In this document: positions 41,724 through 49,816 of the stretch, one piece after another
How positions within the stretch are numbered: the first letter of the stretch is position 1
Layout of the letters: the number at the start of each line of letters is the position of its first letter
NCBI GenBank assembly: GCA_910585275.1
Contig: CAJUCW010000003.1
Location: forward strand, 62,001-126,000
From: an uncultured Muribaculaceae bacterium
GTDB lineage: Bacteria > Bacteroidota > Bacteroidia > Bacteroidales > Muribaculaceae
Reading direction: 5' to 3'
Length of the DNA stretch: 64,000 nucleotides
Notes under the pieces: model-generated
Database searches by the model: none
The model's input: the letters and a program-made list of their open reading frames with translations, nothing else
What the model was told of the DNA's origin: nothing
Made by a program: the position numbers and the translations under genes

Positions 41724-43385
41724 TCATAAGAATATGAGCACAAGTAGCTGGGCAATCACCACGCGAGAGAACATGGCGAGCGGATAGACAGTGGCATAGC
41801 TCACCGCCGGATTGTCGCCGGGCAAAGTATCGTTGGCATAATTTAAAGCCATCGGATTCGCCATGGCTCCGCAAACCATACCACAGACGGATCCGAAATC
41901 AAGCTTCGACCATCTAAGCGCCACCAATTCCATTATCACGACCGGCAACACCGTTATAATAAAACCGACGCCTATCCATACCAACCCGTCGCCCCTCATT
42001 ATCGTTTCCACGAAATGGGCACCTGCATCGAGGCCGAGACAAGCAAGATAAAGCGACAACCCTATTCCACGAAGCATCAGGTTGGCACTCCGCGTGGTAT
42101 ATGTCACCATGTGGAAGCGAGGACCAAAACGCCCCATCAATATCCCCACCACTATCGGGCCTCCTGCCAGACCAAGCCTGACAGGCGCAGAAATCCCGGG
42201 TATCGCAATGGGAACAGATCCCAGTAAAAGCCCCAGTACAATTCCGACGAATATGACGGCGAGATTCGGGTCTTTCAATTTCGATTCAGTATTGCCTACA
42301 ACTTTCGCCACCTTCTCGATCTGGCTCTCCTTACCGACTACGGTAAGCCTGTCGCCCAACTGAAGAATCAACCCGGGCGTGGCAAGCAGGTTGACCCCGC
42401 TGCGCGACACCCTCGTGATGTTGATTCCGTAAGTGTTGCGTAGTTTCAGCGAGCCGAGCTTGTGTCCGTTGATTTCAGGTTTGCTGACGATGATATGACG
42501 CGACGTCAGGCTGCTGTCGATTTTGTTCCAATCAATGTCGCCCGTGTTCCAATCGCGGCTCTCATGCTCACCGAAGAGCACCGTGAGGGCTTCCACGTCT
42601 TTATCGGTGGTGATAACCATGAGCCTGTCGCCGTCTTTTACTACCGTGTCGGAAGTTGGGATGCACACCTCTCCGTCGCGCCATAAACGTGAAATCACAA
42701 ACTCGAGATTCGACAATTTCACGAGTTCCTTCACACTTTTATCAAACACACCGGGGTTCTTGACCAGATACGTGGCAATAAAAGTCTGGTTCTCGTCGTC
42801 AGGAGAATCAGAAGTAATGTCCGAAGAGCGGACAAAAAAACGTCTGACCACCACAATCGCAAGAATCACACCGACCACACCGAGCGGATAAGTCACGGCA
42901 CAACTCAATGCGGCGCCGTTGGCTGAAATCCCGAGTTGCGACAAAGCCTGTTGTGCAGCACCAAGTGAAGGCGTGTTGGTCGTAGCCCCGCTTATAATTC
43001 CCACCATATCGGCCATGGGGATACGGAAGACGTAGGTCAACGACACGGCCACGCCGGTCCCCAACAATACGGTGGCAAGCCCAAGCAAATTCAACCTTAC
43101 GCCACCTTTCCTGAACGAGCTGAAAAAGCCGGGACCGACCTTAAGGCCAAGCTCATATACAAACAGAACAAGACCGAAACTTTCAGCATAATTCAGCATA
43201 TCGGAATTGATTGACAGACCAAGATGACCGGCAAGGATGCCGGCAAAAAACACCCAGGTCACGCCAAGCGACACTCCAAATACATGAATCTTACCAAGAG
43301 CGAGCCCGACAGCTATGATGACGGCAAGAACAATGACCGCCTGCACCGCTGAATGCTCTACAAAAACACTTTGAAGCCATTCCAT
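41724..43385 (-). CDS. AspT/YidE-family transporter with two RCK_C domains
   Basis: 553 residues. Two AspT/YidE/YbjL repeats of about five helices each (residues about 10-170 and 375-550) flank a soluble middle with two TrkA-C/RCK_C domains. GVSLGVTWVFFAGILAGHLG and GVVGVILAIVVVRRFF lie in the first half; MGRFGPRFHM and GMVCGAMANPMALNYANDTL lie in the second. The paired half-repeat SGATTNTPSLGAAQQAL / CGAMANPMALNY is the family signature. Known members exchange aspartate and alanine; others carry dicarboxylates. The substrate here is unknown. RCK_C domains suggest control by a small ligand. Confidence 0.92.
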   Translation of the reverse strand: MEWLQSVFVEHSAVQAVIVLAVIIAVGLALGKIHVFGVSLGVTWVFFAGILAGHLGLSINSDMLNYAESFGLVLFVYELGLKVGPGFFSSFRKGGVRLNLLGLATVLLGTGVAVSLTYVFRIPMADMVGIISGATTNTPSLGAAQQALSQLGISANGAALSCAVTYPLGVVGVILAIVVVRRFFVRSSDITSDSPDDENQTFIATYLVKNPGVFDKSVKELVKLSNLEFVISRLWRDGEVCIPTSDTVVKDGDRLMVITTDKDVEALTVLFGEHESRDWNTGDIDWNKIDSSLTSRHIIVSKPEINGHKLGSLKLRNTYGINITRVSRSGVNLLATPGLILQLGDRLTVVGKESQIEKVAKVVGNTESKLKDPNLAVIFVGIVLGLLLGSVPIAIPGISAPVRLGLAGGPIVVGILMGRFGPRFHMVTYTTRSANLMLRGIGLSLYLACLGLDAGAHFVETIMRGDGLVWIGVGFIITVLPVVIMELVALRWSKLDFGSVCGMVCGAMANPMALNYANDTLPGDNPAVSYATVYPLAMFSRVVIAQLLVLIFL

Positions 43386-43395
43386 TTGATATCGT

Positions 43396-43977
43396 CTAAA
43401 TTATGCCGAGATGATGGAACATACAGGAATAATATTCCGCTTTTTTCTCCAGTTTAAGCGGATAGGCACGACTTGTGGAAGGCATGCGCCAAATTTCCAG
43501 ACCTTTGTCCGACACGACCATCTCCCCCATTTTCGGGATGACGGTGTCGGTGATTCCGGCTATGACGGAAGCTGCCTTCTCCCCCGTAGAAGCCACAGCA
43601 TGACACTCCGGCATCTCAGCAAGAAGGTCGTAGAGCGGCACCGGTTCCACTATATCGAGATATTTGTCAGAAGCATTACCTTTAAGCCTCCGCACCGCAC
43701 GTGCCGTATCATTAAGTGCTATCCCTTTTTCATTCAAAAGACGCTTAATGGCCTCGACATCAAAATTGCATCCCGACTCATCAAGAAGCATTTTGCGGTC
43801 GCCAAAGAATATCAATCCCATCATAAACCAGAAATCGTTCAAGCGGTTGGGATAATAAAAATCCATCGACCATCGCTTGTTTTGAGGGGGGAAAGTGCCC
43901 ATAATGAGCACCTTCGCATGCGGAGGTATGAACGGAGGCCAAGGATGCCTCTCCAATTCTATAATATCAGTTCCCAT
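43396..43977 (-). CDS. Uracil-DNA glycosylase superfamily protein (SMUG/MUG-like)
   Basis: 193 residues of the UDG superfamily group often annotated as DNA glycosylase. Motif 1 is VLIMGTFPPQNKRWSMDFYY, in place of the G-x-D-P of classical UDGs. Then come YPNRLNDFWFMMG and AIKRLLNEKGIALNDTARAV. The late block LEIWRMPSTSRAYPL is the H-P-S-like motif 2, here MPSTSRA. It would remove uracil or mismatched thymine from DNA. It starts 99 bp after the flavodiiron gene, with a terminator between, and precedes the AspT gene by 10 bp. Confidence 0.8.
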   Translation of the reverse strand: MGTDIIELERHPWPPFIPPHAKVLIMGTFPPQNKRWSMDFYYPNRLNDFWFMMGLIFFGDRKMLLDESGCNFDVEAIKRLLNEKGIALNDTARAVRRLKGNASDKYLDIVEPVPLYDLLAEMPECHAVASTGEKAASVIAGITDTVIPKMGEMVVSDKGLEIWRMPSTSRAYPLKLEKKAEYYSCMFHHLGII

Positions 43978-43988
43978 ATCATGAAAAC

Positions 43989-44018
43989 GGACGGCACAAC
44001 AAAAAAGTTATGCCATCC
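43989..44018 (-). terminator. Intrinsic terminator of the flavodiiron gene
   Basis: On the minus strand, a 12-bp stem (44018-44007 with 44000-43989, two G-U pairs) and a U6 loop are followed by GTTTTCAT. All stem positions pair only on the minus strand, which supports this direction. Confidence 0.7.
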
Positions 44019-44076
44019 GAAGATAATTAACAAAAACGCAACGCTATAGCCGCTTCCATTTCAAATGAAACAATTT

Positions 44077-45267
44077 TCATTTCAACCGAAGGGCCGCAAC
44101 GAAATTATCCACAAGCCTGTCGATGTCTTCAAATGTCGATTCATCGGCACTCTGTTTCATAACCAAGGAGTCAACCACCTCAAGCTTCATATCGGCCACA
44201 TATTCGTTTAACTTTGCCCCTGCTGCCGCAGCCCAAGTAAACGAACCGAACGTTGCCACCACCTTATCCTTGATTTCCCGGGTTTTCATGGCAATCATAA
44301 ATTGCTCAACGGGAGGAAGAATGTTCATGGAATATGTAGGCGAGCCGACAATCAACCCCTCATAGCGGAAAGCATCCGAAATCATATAGCTCATATTCGA
44401 TTTTGAAGCATTATGGATTTTGATGTTCCTAATGCCTTTGGCCGACAGTTTCCTACCTATCTCTTCCGCCACTTCCGCAGTATTGCCATACATAGACCCA
44501 TAAACAATAGTCACGCCGGGTTCGCTTCTATATTGAGCAAGATTGCGGTAGATGGCGACAACGTCGGCTATTTTATCATGCCACACGGGGCCATGTGTGG
44601 AACAGATGTACTCTATCGGCAGGTCCTTAAGTTTGTCGAGGGCCCTCGCCACAAACCTTCCATATTTCCCTACGATATTGGAATAATAGCGATACATCTC
44701 GTCGCGATACCAGCCTGTTTCCATCTCGCAATCGACGACTCCGCCGTTAAGCGCGCCGAATGTGCCGAACGCATCGCCCGAAAAAAGCACCTTGTCTTCC
44801 TCCACGTAGGTCATCATCGTTTCCGGCCAATGCACCATCGGAGTCAGATAAAACTTCAAAGTTTTCCCTCCAAGGTCAAGAGTGGAACCGTCGGTTATTT
44901 CCATAAGACGATCGTCATCAACATCATAAAACCCCCTTACCATGCCGAGAGTCTGCTTGTTGCCTACAAGTTTCGCTTCGGGATATTTCGAAAGAATAAG
45001 GGGGATACTTCCGGAATGGTCCGGCTCCATGTGGTTGACAACCACATAATCAATACCTCCGTTGCCAATAATCTCATGAATGGCCTTAAGATAGTCAAGG
45101 ATTGTGCCAATCTCCACCGTATCGACAAGGGCCGTCTTTACGCCTTTTACTATATAAGAATTGTAACTTACTCCGTAAGGGAGCGGCCAAAGAGCCTCAA
45201 ACCGGTCGGTCACCCGGTCGTTGACCCCGGCATAAAAAATGCCGCTTTTAATCTCGCGAATATTCAT
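44077..45267 (-). CDS. Flavodiiron protein (FprA-type oxygen/NO reductase)
   Basis: 396 residues from ATG 45267 (an ATG 9 codons upstream is less likely). The metallo-beta-lactamase domain holds the diiron ligands in YVVVNHMEPDHSGSIPL (H-x-E-x-D-H), TPMVHWPETMMTYV, FSGDAFGTFG and CSTHGPVWH. The C-terminal flavodoxin domain starts VTIVYGSMYGNTAEVAEEIG (FMN phosphate loop). Such A-type flavoproteins reduce oxygen to water or NO to N2O and protect anaerobes. A strong promoter lies on the minus strand at 45371-45402. Confidence 0.94.
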   Translation of the reverse strand: MNIREIKSGIFYAGVNDRVTDRFEALWPLPYGVSYNSYIVKGVKTALVDTVEIGTILDYLKAIHEIIGNGGIDYVVVNHMEPDHSGSIPLILSKYPEAKLVGNKQTLGMVRGFYDVDDDRLMEITDGSTLDLGGKTLKFYLTPMVHWPETMMTYVEEDKVLFSGDAFGTFGALNGGVVDCEMETGWYRDEMYRYYSNIVGKYGRFVARALDKLKDLPIEYICSTHGPVWHDKIADVVAIYRNLAQYRSEPGVTIVYGSMYGNTAEVAEEIGRKLSAKGIRNIKIHNASKSNMSYMISDAFRYEGLIVGSPTYSMNILPPVEQFMIAMKTREIKDKVVATFGSFTWAAAAGAKLNEYVADMKLEVVDSLVMKQSADESTFEDIDRLVDNFVAALRLK

Positions 45268-45370
45268 CTTATAAAATATTTTCCTTGGTGTCAAAAAAAA
45301 ACGATAATACTGTCAGAATCTCGGAGAGATATGTCATGACACGTCTTAATCATAGTTTTTAACTCGACTG

Positions 45371-45402
45371 CAAAATTACTTAAAAATGCGATTATACCCA
45401 AA
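45371..45402 (-). promoter_or_regulatory. Promoter of the flavodiiron gene
   Basis: On the minus strand, TTTG (45402-45399), a 20-bp spacer and TAATTTTG (45378-45371) match the Bacteroidota consensus. It lies about 104 bp before the ATG. Confidence 0.75.
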
Positions 45403-45473
45403 CCGGACCCTTTTTTATGACAACATTAAAGCGCAAACAGCCAATAATTCTTTAATCAGATTGTTTTTTTAAG

Positions 45474-45481
45474 TAATTTTG
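45474..45481 (+). promoter_or_regulatory. -7 element of the DUF486/dus/mtnN unit
   Basis: TAATTTTG at 45474-45481 matches TAnnTTTG, 24 bp before the ATG at 45505. A TTTAA at 45451 is the only weak -33 candidate. It is divergent from the flavodiiron promoter. Confidence 0.55.
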
Positions 45482-45504
45482 CACTCCAATTCTTTAACTG
45501 AGTT

Positions 45505-45882
45505 ATGAAAGCATATGTCGTAACAATCATCCTCCTCGTCATATCCAATGTCTTTATGACCGTCGCGTGGTACGGACATCTTAAACTCCAGAACATGGGA
45601 ATAACCAAAAACTGGCCCCTCTTCGCCATAATTGCGACGTCATGGGGCGTGGCCCTTTTGGAATATTGTTTTATGATTCCCGCCAACCGAATCGGTTTTC
45701 AGGAAAACGGAGGTCCCTTTTCCCTCTTCCAATTGAAAATAATCCAGGAAGTGATTACACTCACAGTCTTCACGGTGCTTGCAATGTTTTTCTTTTCGGG
45801 AGAAAAACTCCACTGGAACCATGTGGCGGCTTTTATCTGCCTTGTGGGTGCCGTATGTTTCACATTCCTTCCTCAAAAATAA
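45505..45882 (+). CDS. DUF486-family small multidrug-type membrane protein
   Basis: 125 residues with four hydrophobic helices: AYVVTIILLVISNVFMTVAW, FAIIATSWGVALLEYCFMIP, VITLTVFTVLAMFFF and VAAFICLVGAVCFTFL. W-Y-G-H-L-K in helix 1 and the P-A-N-R-I-G loop match DUF486, a Bacteroidota relative of small DMT transporters. The substrate is unknown. A 6-bp gap precedes the dus gene. Confidence 0.85.
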   Translation: MKAYVVTIILLVISNVFMTVAWYGHLKLQNMGITKNWPLFAIIATSWGVALLEYCFMIPANRIGFQENGGPFSLFQLKIIQEVITLTVFTVLAMFFFSGEKLHWNHVAAFICLVGAVCFTFLPQK

Positions 45883-45888
45883 ACAAGC

Positions 45889-46815
45889 ATGAATTATCAT
45901 TTCGCCCCCGTGCAGGGACACACCGATGCCCCCTATCGCCATTATCATCGCAAAATATATGGCAACCTCTGCGATTACTACACTCCGTTCATCCGCCTCG
46001 AACAAGGAAAACTGCGGACGCGCGACGTAAAAGACTTCACTTCTACGTTAAACGAAGAATCGCGCACAATCCCCCAGATAATATTTCGGGACGAGCACGA
46101 ATTAAACTCTCTTATTTCCCTCATGAGAGAAAACGGAGCGAAAGAAATCGACCTCAACATGGGATGCCCGTTCCCCCTACAGACAGGCCACGGACGCGGG
46201 GCCGCCACCGTATCGCGCCCCGAACTCGGTGAAGCCGTGGAGAAAGCCGTATCGGAGAATCCGGATATTCTTTTTTCTCTTAAAATGCGCCTGGGTCTGA
46301 CGAATCCTGACGAATGGAAAATTTTGTTGCCGCATTTAAACAACATTAGACTCAGACACATAACCGTGCATCCCAGGGTGGGCAAACAGCAATATGGCGG
46401 AGATTTAAATCTCGAGCAATTCGGCGAGATATTAAAATCGAGCAGCAATCCAGTAGTGTTCAACGGAGAAATTAAGACGCCTTCCGATATCAGCCGGATA
46501 TTTGAACGTTTTCCCGAAGCGGCAGGCATAATGATGGGACGCGGTCTGTTGGCGCGTCCGTCGCTCATGACAGAGTTTAACGAAGGGAGCGAATGGGACA
46601 AAACGAAACGGATCGAAACCATGCTCGCATTCCACCGTGCGCTTTTTGACCACTACTCTTCCACTCTTTGCGGCGACAGTCAAATCATCTCAAAGATAAA
46701 ACCGTTTTGGGAATACGCGGAAGATGAAATCGGAAGAAAACCGTGGAAGGCTATAAAAAAGGCTGTGAATATAGCCAAATATCACTCCGCCGTAGCCTCC
46801 ATTCAAAATTTGTAA
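45889..46815 (+). CDS. tRNA-dihydrouridine synthase family protein
   Basis: 308 residues, FMN-dependent TIM barrel. It reduces uridines in the D-loop of tRNAs. MNYHFAPVQGHTDAPYRHYH starts the barrel. The catalytic Cys is in EIDLNMGCPFPLQTGHGRGA. RHITVHPRVGKQQYGGDLN holds the Dus H-x-R block, VVFNGEIKTPSDI binds FMN, and IMMGRGLLARPSL follows. Which Dus type (A, B or C) it is cannot be decided by eye. It is followed by mtnN 17 bp later. Confidence 0.93.
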   Translation: MNYHFAPVQGHTDAPYRHYHRKIYGNLCDYYTPFIRLEQGKLRTRDVKDFTSTLNEESRTIPQIIFRDEHELNSLISLMRENGAKEIDLNMGCPFPLQTGHGRGAATVSRPELGEAVEKAVSENPDILFSLKMRLGLTNPDEWKILLPHLNNIRLRHITVHPRVGKQQYGGDLNLEQFGEILKSSSNPVVFNGEIKTPSDISRIFERFPEAAGIMMGRGLLARPSLMTEFNEGSEWDKTKRIETMLAFHRALFDHYSSTLCGDSQIISKIKPFWEYAEDEIGRKPWKAIKKAVNIAKYHSAVASIQNL

Positions 46816-46832
46816 CCATTAACATTAAGAAT

Positions 46833-47507
46833 ATGAAAATAGCAATTCTTGCGGCCATGGACAAGGAGCACGACCTTATCGTGGCACTCCTTGACTCTGC
46901 TGAGGAGATGGACTATGAAGGAATAAAACTGTACAGAGGTCTCCTTGGGAATCACGAAATATTTGTAGCAAAATGTGGAATAGGGAAAGTAAACTCCGCA
47001 CTCAACGCATATAAGATCATCAAGGCCGTAAAGCCCGACTTGATTATCAATTCAGGAGTGGCAGGAGGAGCCGGGCTACCCGTAGGTTCTGTTTTAGTGG
47101 CCGATAAGGTGGCATATCACGATGTCTGGTGCGGTCCGGGCACTGAATATGGAGCCGCCGACGGTTTCCCTCGCGAATTTTCACCTTTCGCAAAAGTGGT
47201 TGATTTGGCGAAAAACACGCTCGCCGGCAGCGCAATGACAGGATTGATATGCAGCGGCGACAAATTCGTATCCACGCCCGAAGAAATCGCCTTCATTCGC
47301 TCCAAGTTTCCCGATGTATGTGCCGTCGATATGGAATCGGCGTCTATTGCCCAGACTTGCACAATGGAAGGCATCCCTTTCGCCATAGTAAGGATTGTAA
47401 GCGACACACCGGGAGAAGGAGAGAATATATCGCAGTACCAGGATTTCTGGAAAGATGCGCCTTTAAAGACATTTTCAACGGTTCGCATTCTTATCGAAAG
47501 TCTTTAA
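46833..47507 (+). CDS. mtnN: 5'-methylthioadenosine/S-adenosylhomocysteine nucleosidase
   Basis: 224 residues from ATG 46833; a longer start at 46743 would overlap dus by 73 bp. It cleaves MTA and SAH to the free sugar and adenine, recycling methionine. Blocks are KIAILAAMDKEHDLIVALLD, FVAKCGIGKVNSALNAYKII, INSGVAGGAGLPVGSVLVAD, VDMESASIAQTC (the family ME motif) and AIVRIVSDTPGEGE (catalytic Asp in SD). Confidence 0.95.
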   Translation: MKIAILAAMDKEHDLIVALLDSAEEMDYEGIKLYRGLLGNHEIFVAKCGIGKVNSALNAYKIIKAVKPDLIINSGVAGGAGLPVGSVLVADKVAYHDVWCGPGTEYGAADGFPREFSPFAKVVDLAKNTLAGSAMTGLICSGDKFVSTPEEIAFIRSKFPDVCAVDMESASIAQTCTMEGIPFAIVRIVSDTPGEGENISQYQDFWKDAPLKTFSTVRILIESL

Positions 47508-47518
47508 GTCTTATCGTT

Positions 47519-48445
47519 ATGCATTTGGCAATAAAGAGGTCGCAACTAAAGACCCTGATGCTTCCTGTTGCAATGGTAGGGGGAGCCATTTTTTATCCCT
47601 GGATGGGCCATATCACCTTTCTCTCCCCCTATCTGATTTTCACGATGCTTTTCATCACATATTGCAAATTGAAAATCTCGGACTTCCGGCCCAACCGATT
47701 CGAAGCGACACTTCTTGCCGTGCAACTTGCTTTGGCAGGAGCTGCTTATGGGCTCACTTTTTTCTGGAACAAGACTCTTGCCGAAGGAGTGTTTATATGC
47801 TTCTTCATACCGACGGCCACAGCAGCGCCGGTGATTACGGCAATGCTTGGAGGAAGCATATCACGTGTGGCCACATACAGCCTGATGTGCAATGCCGTCG
47901 TAGCTGTTGCGGGGCCCCTCGTCCTCGCAGCACTCGGCGAGCATGCCGAAATGACGTTTATCCAGTCGTTCAAGCTTATTCTTTCGCAAGTGTTCCCCCT
48001 CATCATCATGCCGCTTGCGCTTGCCCTGATATTGCGCTATACACTCCCTAAGGTCCATTCCAGAATCGTGGAGATGCAGCAACTTTCTTTCTATCTTTGG
48101 GCTGTTTCGCTTTTCATAGTTGTAGGAAGCTGCGTTAGTTTCGCAATAAAGAACTGGACGCCCGCCTCCACCATCACCATGGTGCTTCTTGCATTGGGCG
48201 CCCTCGTGGCTTGTCTGCTCCAATTTAAAATCGGGAGAATCATAGGTGGGAAATTCGGCGACAAGGTTTCCGGTGGCCAGGGCCTGGGACAAAAGAACAC
48301 AGTTCTCGCCGTCTGGCTCGCGCTTGCCTATATGAACCCGATGGCATCCATCGCACCGGCCGCCTACGTGGCATGGCAAAATTCGATAAATTCATGGCAG
48401 CTCATGCGCCATGAACACAACACAAGGAAAAAACATACAGCATAA
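47519..48445 (+). CDS. BASS-family (bile acid:sodium symporter-like) transporter
   Basis: 308 residues from ATG 47519, 11 bp after the mtnN stop; a longer frame from 47249 would overlap mtnN. There are nine to ten hydrophobic helices. FIPTATAAPVITAMLGGSIS and TYSLMCNAVVAVAGPLVLA are the cores of the two BASS half-repeats (the A-x-A-P turn is Na+-binding in homologues). VLAVWLALAYMNPMASIAPA is the second crossing motif. Gut bacteria carry many such transporters, and bile acid itself need not be the substrate. Confidence 0.88.
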   Translation: MHLAIKRSQLKTLMLPVAMVGGAIFYPWMGHITFLSPYLIFTMLFITYCKLKISDFRPNRFEATLLAVQLALAGAAYGLTFFWNKTLAEGVFICFFIPTATAAPVITAMLGGSISRVATYSLMCNAVVAVAGPLVLAALGEHAEMTFIQSFKLILSQVFPLIIMPLALALILRYTLPKVHSRIVEMQQLSFYLWAVSLFIVVGSCVSFAIKNWTPASTITMVLLALGALVACLLQFKIGRIIGGKFGDKVSGGQGLGQKNTVLAVWLALAYMNPMASIAPAAYVAWQNSINSWQLMRHEHNTRKKHTA

Positions 48446-48491
48446 TGACCACCCCTTATATCTTACGAACGTCAGAATGAGGAGTAGCGAA

Positions 48492-48521
48492 AAAAAATCC
48501 CGGCGATCGCCGGGATTTTTT
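48492..48521. terminator. Bidirectional terminator between BASS and NlpC/P60 genes
   Basis: Perfect palindrome of 15 bp per arm, centred at 48506/48507 on GCGATCGC, with A6 on one side and T6 on the other. It serves both convergent genes. Confidence 0.9.
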
Positions 48522-48541
48522 GTATCTTTCAATAAACTCTA

Positions 48542-49192
48542 TCACTTAATGATTATGCGCCGCGCACCGAGGTAGCGTTTTGCATAATAGCCGCCACATC
48601 CATCGATTTTGATGCCTCCGGAAGTACTCGCATGTATAAACCTGAATGTTCCATTCTCATTATCCGCACTCACCACAATACCAACGTGTCCGACAATACC
48701 GCGTTTACTGTTGCGTCCGGTAAAGAAAACCAGGTCGCCTTCGCGAAGCTCATTCCTTTCAACGCTTTCCCCTTGGTTAAACTGATCGCGTGAAGAACCG
48801 CTGAGTTCATATCCGAACTGACGATAGACATAGCTTGAAAACCCGCTGCAGTCAAAAGACGACGGGCCCTTGCCGCCGGAACGATAGCGCTTGCCGATAT
48901 GCTTCCGGGCTTCCGAGAGAAGGTCTTTAATCATTGCCGACGATTCGGCAGAAAGCGGATTATTGTTAAGGACTTCCGTTTCACGCCGGTCGATGTCATG
49001 TTTCATGAAATCTTTTATGACATCCTTGTCCATTCTCATTTTGACATTAGCAAGCTGCCGCTGATGGGCAGCCTGATGAGCAGCGGACAATGTCCTGGAT
49101 TCATCTACATCTTTGGCAGATGTTCTTTCCGCAGAAGCGGCAAGAACACCTGTAGAAATCAATATTATGCTTAAAACGTTCCTAAGTTTCAT
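48542..49192 (-). CDS. Secreted NlpC/P60 cell-wall endopeptidase
   Basis: 216 residues. A signal peptide MKLRNVLSIILISTGVLAAS precedes a helical region (residues 30-85). The NlpC/P60 domain (C40) has the catalytic Cys in SSFDCSGFSSYVYRQFG, the His in IVGHVGIVVSADNENG and the third polar residue in FRFIHASTSGGIK (H-A-S-T). It cleaves peptide crosslinks of peptidoglycan at the gamma-D-Glu-diamino acid bond. Promoter at 49301-49331, leader about 100 nt. Confidence 0.93.
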   Translation of the reverse strand: MKLRNVLSIILISTGVLAASAERTSAKDVDESRTLSAAHQAAHQRQLANVKMRMDKDVIKDFMKHDIDRRETEVLNNNPLSAESSAMIKDLLSEARKHIGKRYRSGGKGPSSFDCSGFSSYVYRQFGYELSGSSRDQFNQGESVERNELREGDLVFFTGRNSKRGIVGHVGIVVSADNENGTFRFIHASTSGGIKIDGCGGYYAKRYLGARRIIIK

Positions 49193-49300
49193 GGAATTGG
49201 GTTATAACTTAAGGCGTCCCCGAAATATACATCAAATACGTATAACATGAATACCAAATAGATATCCAACATCGCGGATTGCCGATTATGTATCCGTGTG

Positions 49301-49331
49301 CAAATTTAACAAAAAAATCCCAGCATACAAA
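49301..49331 (-). promoter_or_regulatory. Promoter of the NlpC/P60 gene
   Basis: On the minus strand, TTTG (49331-49328), a 19-bp spacer and TAAATTTG (49308-49301) match the consensus exactly. Confidence 0.78.
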
Positions 49332-49816
49332 ATTTGGCACTCTTGATTATGCCTTATATTCAACTATTTAATATTCTTTAGCAATCGGCACACCATGTCA
49401 AAAACTGTGCAAAACCATTCTCTGCTACACCTTTTTCATATCAAGAGCGCATAAGAATCAGATGCAGCTTTGAGCTTAAAACAGACATTTTCCCGGCGAA
49501 TGACGTCGTTTAATATAATTTAACAGAATTTCAAGATAAAACATACCTTTTACCTTATTGTTTAGACCATTGACTCTTCCGACATATCACATTTTTTTGT
49601 AATTTTGCAAAAGTATTAGGCAATTCTTTCCAATTCCACTGAAACTAAGAATGTTCGGATTTTCATATCCTGTCTGGTTCTGACATTCCGAAACGGCTAT
49701 TTATTTGGTGCCACCATTGTTTTTTGAGTGTATTTTTTGGATTGATTATATGTCTGGCATATAACCCGACTTTACAGCATACGCAGTCTAACGAACTTTG
49801 CAAAGTATATTATTCG
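49332..49816. other. Upstream region of the giant helicase gene
   Basis: Nearly 500 bp without a gene. TAATTTTG at 49600-49607 is a good -7 element on the plus strand (start near 49614), but the expected -33 is weak. This leaves a leader of about 200 nt before the ATG at 49817. An in-frame ATG at 49724 exists, but the added 31 residues look non-coding. Nothing else recognised. Confidence 0.5.

Noticed and set aside
44413..45339. 308-codon plus-strand frame opposite the flavodiiron gene
   Set aside because: Shadow of a clear flavodiiron protein on the other strand, and it covers that gene's start.
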